64,000 nucleotides of DNA, taken from Chitinophaga agrisoli. GTDB lineage: Bacteria > Bacteroidota > Bacteroidia > Chitinophagales > Chitinophagaceae. Both the position numbers and the translations under genes were made by a program. Shown here piece after piece: positions 18,243 through 27,200 of the stretch. Position 1 is the stretch's first letter. Each line of letters starts with the position of its first letter. The DNA lies in contig NZ_VUOC01000004.1 in NCBI RefSeq assembly GCF_008386695.1, positions 1,366,327 to 1,430,326 of the forward strand, in the 5' to 3' direction. The notes beneath the pieces are model-generated. The model was not told the DNA's origin, ran no database searches, and saw only the letters and a list, made by a program, of their open reading frames with translations.

Positions 18243-18881
18243 ATGATAAAGCTAAAAAAAATACGAACACTGTTTAAAAAAAGGGAACAGGAGTTCATAT
18301 CTGTTAAGACGGCGTCTCATTGCTTAAAACTCGACAGACAGCAAACCTTGGAAACGCTCTCTTTCCTAGAACAACGAGGCTATCTGCAAAAATGGGGAAA
18401 AGAAACCTACTGGACCATTACTATGCGAGGACAAGTGCTCGTTCATAGGAAATTCTTTAAATCTTTTCGACCAATTACCGTGCGACGACAAGTGGATGAA
18501 CTGGTTGAACGCGCAGCAGCAGTCAATACAGCCATTCGCTTTCCAGATTATGTGACATGTCTAAAAGTGACCAGCAAATATCCGATCACTGTAGCTAGTA
18601 GTGGCATCTCAATTGCCTTTGCGTTAAATAGGAAAAATATCACGGAGGAAAAATATGAGCAGGCTGCCAATATCCTGAGAAGAGAGAGCAATGAAAAGTT
18701 TGGAAATATTGTCCAACATATATTCTACCCACATACAGCCATACGAAAATTCCTTAAATCCGGTAGCCGTATATTAAAGCTAGAACAATTTTCAGCTGAA
18801 GAAATCCAACAGTTGCAAGGGACTATCATTTTTGAAGATGACGGCACCTCTAAAACAAATACCGAAGCGAGCTCCGTATAA
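18243..18881 (+). CDS. Winged-helix protein with degenerate nucleotidyltransferase-like domain
   Basis: 212 residues. Residues 15-75 form a winged helix (KTASHCLKLDRQQTLETLSFLEQRGYL, then a wing YWTITMRGQVL). Residues 78-185 match the layout of a family of HTH plus minimal nucleotidyltransferase proteins: a helix with RRQVDELVERAAAVN, a strand near LKVTSKYPITVASS, and the tail PHTAIRKFLKSGSRILKL. In active relatives the strand carries GS followed by DxD; here it reads ITVASS followed by SIAFAL, so the metal-binding acids are missing. It is likely a catalytically dead regulatory relative. The family assignment is from memory of the pattern and moderate. Confidence 0.5.
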   Translation: MIKLKKIRTLFKKREQEFISVKTASHCLKLDRQQTLETLSFLEQRGYLQKWGKETYWTITMRGQVLVHRKFFKSFRPITVRRQVDELVERAAAVNTAIRFPDYVTCLKVTSKYPITVASSGISIAFALNRKNITEEKYEQAANILRRESNEKFGNIVQHIFYPHTAIRKFLKSGSRILKLEQFSAEEIQQLQGTIIFEDDGTSKTNTEASSV

Positions 18882-18994
18882 ACAATCATGTAACCCTGTA
18901 ACCTTTTCTACCGTTTGAACATCTCCTATCTCTGAAACGTATCGCTGCACAAAATCTAAAAAACTTTGGTACATTCGGTAGCCAGTACTGAATC

Positions 18995-20863
18995 GTGAAA
19001 CCCTTCAAAATGACCTATGCAAACCTTTATCTAACGGCCGTTCTCTGCTGCTGTCTATTACCGGGCGTAAAGGCCCAACAGGCTGTAAGTATTAACAACA
19101 CCACTGCCGAGCATATTTTTAACCGCACTGAGATCACCTGGCTGGAAGACCCCTCCGGGCGCATGCGCTTTGAAGATATCTGCGCCAAAGACGCAGCAGC
19201 CGCGTTTTTACCTAATACCCATTGGTACCCGGCAAATTTCAACCGTCAGTCTGCCTACTGGTATAAGGTGCGGGTAAACATCTCCTATCCCCTTAGCCCC
19301 AACCAGGCGCTGATCGAATTCTTTGATCAAACTACGGATGATATCACCGTGTATATCCCTGATGCCGCCGGTAAATATACCCGCGCCCATTCCGGGGCGG
19401 GCGAACATTTCAGGGACCGGCTCTACCGGCATAAAAACTTTGAGTTCCTGCTACCAGCGCTGCCCAAAGGTTCCTATGTCTGTTATTTCAGGATCCGGTC
19501 CATCAACCAGGTCAATGTAATTATTGTGTACCGTTCGGTGACACATTTTATTAATTACGCGTTGGTGGAATATATCACCTACGGCCTGTTTTACGGGATC
19601 ATACTGGCATTCTGTTTATATAACCTGGTGATGGCCCTGGCTACCGGTCTTAAGCAGTATATCTATTACATCCTGTATATTATGAGTGTGGGCATCTATG
19701 AGATGAGCACGGACGGCATCGCCTTTCAGTTCATATGGCCGGATGCGCCGGTATGGAATGAATATGTGTACGGCATTGCGTTATATGGCGTGAGCGTGTT
19801 CGCGCTGATATTTACCCAAACGCTGCTGCGCGTAAGAAGGCAAAATTATACCCTTTACCGGCTCATTAACTGGATCATTGTTATACGTACGCTTTATTTC
19901 GCGATTTGCCTCTTTGTTAAAAGAGAGTGGTTCATGTATAAATTCCTGGAATTCATACCGCTCTCCGTGGCGTTCCTCACCGGTATTATCATTTGGCGCA
20001 AAGGCTTCAAACCGGCCCGGTTCTTCGTATTGGGATACGCGTTCTTACTGGTGGCTGCGGTGACAAAGCTGGTAATGGTATTAGGCTTCCTGCGGGGAAT
20101 ACCAGGCGCCGCCGGGCATTACAGCATGGGCTTTGGTTTTCTGATGGAGATGGTGCTGTTATCCTTTTCTATTGGCGACCAGGTAGGTCATTACCGGAAA
20201 GAGAAAAAACAGGCGCAGGACAATGCCATCTACCATATGCAACGTAACCTGGAGCTGCAGGCATTCGTTAACCAGCAACTGGAAGAACAGGTGGCGGAAC
20301 GCACGCGGGAACTGGAGGTACAAGCCGGACTGCTGCAGGAGCAAGCACAGGAAATTGCCCGGATGAACAAGCTGCTGGAAAAAGACAATATTGAGCTTAA
20401 ATCGAACATCGAAAAGATCACCGACGCCCGCATTAAGTCTGCGGAACTTTCGTTTAAGGAATTTAGTCAAAAATATCCTGATCGCGAGGAATGTTATAAG
20501 CTGCTGGCGGATCTGAAATGGAGCAAGGGATTCAAATGCAGAAAATGCGGCTACGTGAATTACAGCGAGGGACTAAGGCCATACAGCCGCAGGTGTAATA
20601 AATGCGCCTATGAAGAGTCTCCTATGCAGAGCACTATCTTTGAAAATAACCGTATATCGATCAATAAAGCATTTTACATTACATACCTGGTATATACCAC
20701 CAGGGGTAATATATCTTCCTATCAGATCTCAGAAAGGACCGATATACGCCAAAGCACTTGCTGGTCGTATGCAAAGCGCGTAAAAGGCCTGCTGGATCAG
20801 CAAAAAGCATGCGTTAAAAAGAACAAAGAAGCCAGCTGGACAGATCTTATCCTGAGAACATAA
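18995..20863 (+). CDS. 7TMR-DISM receptor fused to IS1595-type zinc ribbon and HTH
   Basis: 622 residues. A signal peptide (to about residue 27) is followed by a 7TMR-DISMED2-type extracellular sandwich (about 40-180; GTG start at 18995, ATG at 19010 is an alternative). Seven hydrophobic helices lie at about 190-400, then a coiled coil at about 410-480 (QLEEQVAERTRELEVQ). The C-terminus is unusual: YPDREECYKLLADLKWSKGF, then CRKC and CNKC pairs, then QSTIFENNRI. This is the zinc ribbon found at the start of IS1595-family transposases, followed by a helix-turn-helix-like segment (ISSYQISERTDIRQSTCW). No DDE catalytic domain follows. It may tether a DNA- or protein-binding module to the membrane sensor. 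Confidence 0.85.
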   Translation: MKPFKMTYANLYLTAVLCCCLLPGVKAQQAVSINNTTAEHIFNRTEITWLEDPSGRMRFEDICAKDAAAAFLPNTHWYPANFNRQSAYWYKVRVNISYPLSPNQALIEFFDQTTDDITVYIPDAAGKYTRAHSGAGEHFRDRLYRHKNFEFLLPALPKGSYVCYFRIRSINQVNVIIVYRSVTHFINYALVEYITYGLFYGIILAFCLYNLVMALATGLKQYIYYILYIMSVGIYEMSTDGIAFQFIWPDAPVWNEYVYGIALYGVSVFALIFTQTLLRVRRQNYTLYRLINWIIVIRTLYFAICLFVKREWFMYKFLEFIPLSVAFLTGIIIWRKGFKPARFFVLGYAFLLVAAVTKLVMVLGFLRGIPGAAGHYSMGFGFLMEMVLLSFSIGDQVGHYRKEKKQAQDNAIYHMQRNLELQAFVNQQLEEQVAERTRELEVQAGLLQEQAQEIARMNKLLEKDNIELKSNIEKITDARIKSAELSFKEFSQKYPDREECYKLLADLKWSKGFKCRKCGYVNYSEGLRPYSRRCNKCAYEESPMQSTIFENNRISINKAFYITYLVYTTRGNISSYQISERTDIRQSTCWSYAKRVKGLLDQQKACVKKNKEASWTDLILRT

Positions 20864-20872
20864 GCAGTCCCT

Positions 20873-21769
20873 TCAAAGCTGGATAAGCATCCCCGCTGTA
20901 ATAGTTTTTACGTATCTGAAAGCGCCGTTGAACCGGGTTGTTTGTATATCCCCGGAATCGAGGAACAACTCGTCAATACCGCTGCCGGTTTCCGCATGGC
21001 TGTAAGCGCCTGCTACCGATAATGACAGCCAGCGGTTAAGGCGGTAAATGGCGCTTAAGGAGGTTTTTATATCAAATCCTTTTGCGTGCTGCCGGAAACT
21101 AACCGGGTGTTGAAAAGCGGCTACCAGGTTCCAGTCTGCGGATGCGGTATAATTCAGCTGGCTGTACTGCAGCTCTCCTGCCACCTGTAACCGGGGCGTT
21201 ATCTGGTAAAAGCCGGATAGCCCGCCTGAAATGCCTTTCCAACTGGTGTGATAGGTAGAGCGGAGGTTTCGCTGGCCAGGCACATATTCATCATGTTTAA
21301 GCAGGAACAGGAACTCTTTATTGATGGCATAACCGGCGAAAACATCCAGCCTGTATTTTTTATTTACCAGCAGATTATATCCCCCGTAGAACCGGTACGC
21401 GTTCGTATGGCCCTCATCGCTGTCGAATTGTACGTTATACGTGGGCTGCTGCCGGTCATCACCGGCATAGTCCAGATCTGTGGCCGTTCCGGACCTTACC
21501 TGGCAAATGGCCAATTCGCCGCCTATAAATAAGCGTTCATGGAGGTTCAGCTGTAACCTGCCATTAAATAAAGGACCGCTTAATTTACGCCATTTCACCT
21601 CTGAAAGCACGTTAGGCGATTGCCCGCTGGTATTTCCTGCTATGGACCAATGCAGGTCGGTGAACTGGTAGCCGCCTGATGGCGCAAACTCCAGTAGTGG
21701 CGTATGGTCCTGCGCCTTAGCAATACCAACACTGAACATGATAACAGCAGCGGATAATAAGCATCTCAT
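20873..21769 (-). CDS. Outer-membrane beta-barrel protein
   Basis: 298 residues with a signal peptide (MRCLLSAAVIMFSVGIAKAQ). The mature part alternates aromatic and polar strands ending in MLIQL, consistent with a 10- to 12-strand barrel. GNTSGQSPNVLSEVKW and the later Trp/Tyr-rich strands resemble omptin-like or Pom-type barrels. The catalytic residues of omptin proteases were not identified, so a porin or surface barrel is as likely. It converges with the receptor gene, with 9 bp between the stops. Confidence 0.7.
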   Translation of the reverse strand: MRCLLSAAVIMFSVGIAKAQDHTPLLEFAPSGGYQFTDLHWSIAGNTSGQSPNVLSEVKWRKLSGPLFNGRLQLNLHERLFIGGELAICQVRSGTATDLDYAGDDRQQPTYNVQFDSDEGHTNAYRFYGGYNLLVNKKYRLDVFAGYAINKEFLFLLKHDEYVPGQRNLRSTYHTSWKGISGGLSGFYQITPRLQVAGELQYSQLNYTASADWNLVAAFQHPVSFRQHAKGFDIKTSLSAIYRLNRWLSLSVAGAYSHAETGSGIDELFLDSGDIQTTRFNGAFRYVKTITAGMLIQL

Positions 21770-21790
21770 AGCATATATATAAGCTAACCC

Positions 21791-21809
21791 GCCCGGGACA
21801 AGCCCGGGC
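21791..21809 (-). terminator. GC-rich hairpin downstream of the GH30 gene
   Basis: GCCCGGG (21791-21797) and CCCGGGC (21803-21809) form a 7-bp stem with loop ACAAG, located 25 nt after the stop of the GH30 gene on the minus strand. The T-run is weak, so it is a probable rather than certain terminator. Confidence 0.5.
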
Positions 21810-21833
21810 AGGCTAACCAGGTTTTTCAGTTGG

Positions 21834-23663
21834 TTATTGATTTACGCTAAAGGCTTCCCAGCCTGATGCAGTGGGACGGTTGCAGGTCATTGCCTGCGTA
21901 CCGTTCTCAGAACTTATATACATGCCGTTGTTGCCCCGCAGGAATACCTTTCCGTCTGTAGTAGGGATCCAGTCAAACTTCTCCCAATCGCCAATGGCGG
22001 TACGGTTACAGGTAATAGCTTGCGTGCCGTTCTCAGATGAAACATATTTTCCCTGAGACATCAGCGCGATCTTACCGCCGCCAGCATCTACCACAGTGAA
22101 AGTTTCCCATCCGGATGCAACAGGACGGTTACAATTCATGGCTTGCGTTCCATTTTCGCTGCTCACATACATGTTGTTGAAACCTTTGAGGGTAATATTC
22201 TGCCCAACAGGCGCGTTACCGCCATTACCGCCATCACCGCCACCGCCAGTGTTGGTACCAGCCCATTTAAAGGTAACTGCAGCACCGCCGGGTATGGTAT
22301 AGTTAAAGGCCTGATTGCCCCATTTTACCTTAATTGTAGTTTGTCCGCCGCTGTTAAATGCCACTAAGACCTTAGAGCCGTCGCTGTTCTGGAAAGCCGT
22401 GGTTTGGATGCTGCCTGAGCTGTTGGATGCAATACGCACCGCATTAGGCTGTACAAATTTGGATACTTGTGCAATGATGTAATAACCCACTCTCCGGGTG
22501 ATATTGGTACCATCAATAGCGATTGCACCCATGGAAACGCTGCTGCCACCGGGGGTATGAGGGCCTGCATTGGAATCGCTGGCCAGGTTCCACTCTAACA
22601 CTGCTTTTGACCAGTTATTTAATGACCCTAGAACTACATTCTGTACGTGCCAGGAGAAATCACCTGAAAAACTGCCGTTCTTATCAGTGTACTGCTCCGT
22701 AAAATACACGTTTTTGTTGGTGGCATTTTTCACTGTTGTCATAGCGGAAATGTTACCGCTGTACAGGTGAAATGCAGATCCGTCCACGTAGGGGCTGTTA
22801 TTAGCCACAAAAGTCGGATATTCTGTATTGTTACAGTTGTGGTCAAAACAAATGATCTTACAATTAAAACCAGCTCCCCGCAGTTTAGGACCAATAAAGT
22901 CATTGATGAGGCCCAGCTCGTTTTCCTTGGTGAGCGTCATACTAGGCTCATTGTACGGGTTTTCCGGCTCGTTCTGGGGAGTAATAGCCCAGATCTCAAT
23001 GCCCTGCGCGCGCATAGCGTTCATATAATCCAGCCAGTATTGCCCATAGCTCTCATAGTTTTCCGCCTTTAAGGTACCGCCAACAAATGACCCGTTGGTT
23101 TTCATCCAACGCGGCGCTGACCACGGCGTAGCCAGCACTTTTATATTTGGATTGATAGCCAGGATCTTTTTCAGGATGGGGATCGTATAGGTCAAATCCG
23201 GGCCGGCCAGGCTAAAGGAGGCGCCATCGCGGTACGAGTATGAATAATCGCTCAGGTCAGTTGCGCCCACACCAATGCGGACAACAGAAAGACCGATACC
23301 TGTTGCGGGATTAAAAAGTTCATTTAAAAGGGAATTCTGCGTACCGGCAGGTAAGTTGTTAATTAACTTAGCACTACCCTGTGTAAGCGTGTACCCAAAA
23401 CCATCGATATTCTGGAAAGTGCTGCCTTCATTCACGGTAATGACCGTACCTCCACCGCCGCCATCCGGGCCAAAGACTACGTTGCTCTGCTGCTGCAGCA
23501 ACCGGCTCTGGTCACCAGTGGTCATCCAGACGCTTACCGATTCCGCAGCCCTGGCAGTTGTTTTGTTACTGCCATCCGTTTCATCATAAATGTTCTTTTT
23601 ACAGGAATAAAAGGCGAGGCAAAGAATGCCCGATAGGGCAAGCCCCAGTGAAATTTTTTTCAT
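21834..23663 (-). CDS. GH30-family glycoside hydrolase lipoprotein with three fascin-like C-terminal repeats
   Basis: 609 residues. A lipoprotein signal ends at Cys21 (LAFYSCKK). The GH30 catalytic barrel begins near residue 75 ([15 protein letters not shown]). Its acid/base is Glu232 in [11 protein letters not shown] and its nucleophile is Glu323 in VYFTEQYTD. The beta domain is at about 400-465. After a Gly-rich linker come three tandem repeats of about 40 residues (about 483-609), each with Y[VI]SSENGTQA and a CNR motif, resembling fascin-like beta-trefoil units that bind carbohydrate. Relatives hydrolyse beta-1,6-glucan or glucosylceramide-type bonds. It is probably surface exposed. A candidate promoter lies about 250 nt upstream, so its leader is long. 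Confidence 0.9.
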   Translation of the reverse strand: MKKISLGLALSGILCLAFYSCKKNIYDETDGSNKTTARAAESVSVWMTTGDQSRLLQQQSNVVFGPDGGGGGTVITVNEGSTFQNIDGFGYTLTQGSAKLINNLPAGTQNSLLNELFNPATGIGLSVVRIGVGATDLSDYSYSYRDGASFSLAGPDLTYTIPILKKILAINPNIKVLATPWSAPRWMKTNGSFVGGTLKAENYESYGQYWLDYMNAMRAQGIEIWAITPQNEPENPYNEPSMTLTKENELGLINDFIGPKLRGAGFNCKIICFDHNCNNTEYPTFVANNSPYVDGSAFHLYSGNISAMTTVKNATNKNVYFTEQYTDKNGSFSGDFSWHVQNVVLGSLNNWSKAVLEWNLASDSNAGPHTPGGSSVSMGAIAIDGTNITRRVGYYIIAQVSKFVQPNAVRIASNSSGSIQTTAFQNSDGSKVLVAFNSGGQTTIKVKWGNQAFNYTIPGGAAVTFKWAGTNTGGGGDGGNGGNAPVGQNITLKGFNNMYVSSENGTQAMNCNRPVASGWETFTVVDAGGGKIALMSQGKYVSSENGTQAITCNRTAIGDWEKFDWIPTTDGKVFLRGNNGMYISSENGTQAMTCNRPTASGWEAFSVNQ

Positions 23664-24220
23664 TGAAGGATTTTTTTTGTTAATAAATGATAGATGCCAA
23701 TGCGGGAAGGTTTTCTTAATTCATAGGTTTCGATATTTATGGTTAATAATAAAAACGGATCATCCGGAACCGTATTTATCTGGTGATAGTACTGACAGCC
23801 TGCTACTTATGCTAAATACCTCCCGGCGGTATAACCGGGTCTGCTGATCTGTTCAACGGATATGGAAAATGATCACGTGGATGACCGGCGGGTTTTCCTG
23901 TCTGCCGGACAAGCAAAGCTATCAAAATATTGACAAAAAAAACAAACAAAATCTACATAATATATTGACTATCAGCAATTAAAAGCACGTATCAATACGC
24001 TTTAATGACATATACGCCCGCTAAGCGCACCGTGAAATCCAACCGCTTAGATCAGGTGCCATCAGGGGGTTAATACGCTTAAATATCATTCATCTGCAGC
24101 CCCACAAACTACCTTTCTATCGTAAAAAACCCTATATTACAGTCACTATTTAATTCCGTTAGTTACTGTCCTTTCCCAATTACCTCTGGATATACCACTG
24201 TAACCCAAATTAGCACTCGC
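23664..24220. other. 557-bp intergenic region between GH30 and the RHS toxin
   Basis: This divergent region holds a minus-strand promoter for the GH30 gene (23914-23946) and a 13-bp near-repeat AATACGCTTWAAT at 23994-24006 and 24072-24084. A weak TACCTTTC box lies near 24110 for the toxin gene. No gene is visible. Confidence 0.45.
23914..23946 (-). promoter_or_regulatory. Promoter of the GH30 gene
   Basis: On the minus strand TTTG (23946-23943) and TAGCTTTG (23921-23914) are separated by 21 nt, an exact match to the phylum consensus. The GH30 start is at 23663, so the 5' leader would be about 245 nt long. Confidence 0.5.
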
Positions 24221-27200
24221 ATGCTGGTAAGTAACAAGCACTTTACCCCGGTGATAGGGCTCGACATTCACATTGTAATCCTGCTCGGTTTCCCCATCCC
24301 ACTCCCCCATCCGTATATCGGATTTGTGATCGATCCTATGGATTACATCCCGTTCATAGGCGCCACTACCAAGATCAATCATGTGCCCCGCGGCAAAAGC
24401 GATACCTCCGGTATCATCATCATCCTTTTCCATATTCCGATGGGCGGCCCTTTTTTGCTGGCCCCAATGATCGGCCATGACTCCGTGAACTTCTTTGGCA
24501 GTCAGAAGGTGAAGGTGGAAGGTAACCTGATGAGCCCTTCCGGTCATATGCTGATGACCTGTAACGATATTGGCATCCCTTTATCCCTGCAGCCTGGCAA
24601 AAAATTCAAGCCCATCCCCAGTATGTACCTGCCTACCTCTTTTTCCATACCGCTTTCCTTTGGAAAGCCGGTGATGGTAGGCGGCCCTTATGTACCGGAC
24701 TGGTCCGGGGCCTTATTGAACCTGGTGGCTTCTTTTGGTTTTGGCGCGCTCATGAAAGGGCTGGGCAAAGGCCTGAAGAAGCTGGGGAAAGCCGCCAAGA
24801 AGCTAAAGAACCGCATTGCTGATTTCAATCTTGCCCGGCAGGCAGAGCTGGGCGGCAGTGATAAATTAAGCCGGTTCCTGTGCAAACTGGGCTTTGAACC
24901 GGTAGACCTGGTGCAGGGCATTGTTATCTATGATGGAACCGATTTTGATCTGCCCGGCCCTATTCCGCTGAAATGGACCCGTTCCTGGAATAGTGACAGC
25001 AAACATCATGGCCCGTTAGGCCATGGCGTTCACCTGGGTTATGATATACGCGTGCTGGATTTTGCGGACGAAGACGCCACCGGCGTATTACTGGGCGATG
25101 GCCGCAGCGTTATATTTGACCGTTTACCGTATCCCGGCGACAGTGAATACCACCGTCCGGAAAAACTGACGCTGACCCGCACCGATCTGGATGAATACCA
25201 AATGTTTGATCACCGGGAACGGCTGTTCTATCATTTCCGCAGGCTGCATCCGCTGGATCAGGAATACCGCCTCTATGCCATCCGTAATGAAGCTGGTTTT
25301 ATGATCAGCTTCCATTATAACAGTAAAGGACACCTGTTACAGATAATTGACAGCGCCGGCCGGCATCTGCACGTTGAAAATGACGGAAAAGGCCGGATCC
25401 TGCGGGTAACTGTGCACCATCGCGGACAACAACAACTGCTCATACAATATACGTATAACGAAGCCGGCGATCTTTGCGGCATTACCGATGCGCTGGATCA
25501 AACCACGCGCATCCGGTATCTCAACCACCTGATGGTAGAAAAGACGGACCGCAACGGACAAAGCTTCTACTGGGAATACGACAATAAAGGCCGCTGTACC
25601 CACACCTGGGGCGATGGCGGTATCCTGGAAGGATGGCTCGAATACTATCCTGAGAAAGGTTATAACCTGGTAACCAATTCCCAGGGAGAGACCACCACTT
25701 ATTACTACACGCCGGATCACCTGGTTACCCAGATAAAAGACCCATTGGGGAACTCGCGCTTTACAGAATATACTGATGATCTTGAAGTGTACCGTGAAAT
25801 AGACGAAGAAGGCAATGTAACCGGTTATGCTTATGATGAACGGGGCAACCGCACCCGTGTGGAGCAACCCGATGGCAGCGCCTATACTTTCAGCTTTGAT
25901 GAGGAAGACCGGGTTATACTGGCCACCGATCCACAGGGCGGCAGCCGCGCTTATATCTACTACCGGAACGAAAAACATAAAGGGCTGGTGCATACCATTA
26001 CGGAAGCAGATGGCAGCATCAATATCTTCCGTTACAACGCGCAGAACCTGCTGAGTAAGGTGGAAGATGAGCAGGAACGCAGCACCCTGCTGGAATATGA
26101 TGAAGACCATAATCTCGCTGCGCTTACCTTGCCGGATGGCGGGCGCGCCAGCTGGGCATACGGGCCCTGGGGGTATTGCATAAGATCCAGCAACCCGCTG
26201 AAACATGAGCAACATTTCCGTTACGACGCCCTGGGGCGTACTACAGAAGTGTTCCTGGCCGATGGCAACCATATCAAACTACAATATAATGCCTATGAAA
26301 AAGTAGTACAGGCCAGGGATAAACACCACCATGTACATTACGAGTATACGCCGCTGGGCAGCATGAAGATGCGTGAAGAGAATGGCGCTAAGATGCATTT
26401 CCTCTATAACAGGGAAGAGCAGCTCACAGGGCTGGTGAACGAACATGGGGAGATGTACCGCTTTAGCCGCAATGGCCGCGGCGATATTATCCAGGAAACC
26501 GGTTTTGACGGCCTCACCCGGCACTACCAGCGCGATGCGGCGGGTAAGGTGATCAAAGTACAGCGCCCCGGCAAACGGTGGACGGAATATGAATATGATT
26601 ACAATGGCATGCTAACCCGCGCGGAACATAATGACGGCAGTTGGGAAACCTTTAGCTATGACCGTAATGGCCAGCTCATAGAGGCCATCAATGAACATAG
26701 TACGCTTACATTGCAGCGGGACGTAATGGGCCGTATCATACAGGAATCGCAGGATGGTCATACGATCCACAGCAGGTACGACCGCGATGGCCGGCGCAGC
26801 CATATCAAAAGCAGCCTGGGCGCAGACATACAACTGGAGCGTAATGCCACCGGCGACATCACCGGTATCCGGGCCGGGAACGATGCGCTCCATAGCCCCT
26901 GGACGGCGCATGTAACACGTAACCTGCTGGGACTGGAAATAGAGCGCACGCTTCCCGGAGGCGTTAAAAGCAGCTGGACCTTTGACAATGCCAGTATGCC
27001 GGCCAGCCATGTAGTGAACAGCGGCGGGCGCAACACCCGCCAGCGTTATTACCGCTGGGACGCCAACCAGCAGCTGAAACAGATCACCAATGCCCTTAGC
27101 TCCGGTACAACAAAGTTCGGATATGACGATTTCGGCAACCTGGCCTGGGCACAGTATGAAGATGGCGGCTATGATTACCGGCTGCCGGATAAAGCCGGAA

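Noticed and set aside
20450-20863. Remnant of an IS1595 insertion at the 3' end of the receptor gene
   Set aside because: The zinc ribbon is in frame with the receptor and there are no terminal inverted repeats or transposase remnants after it; a stable fusion explains it better.
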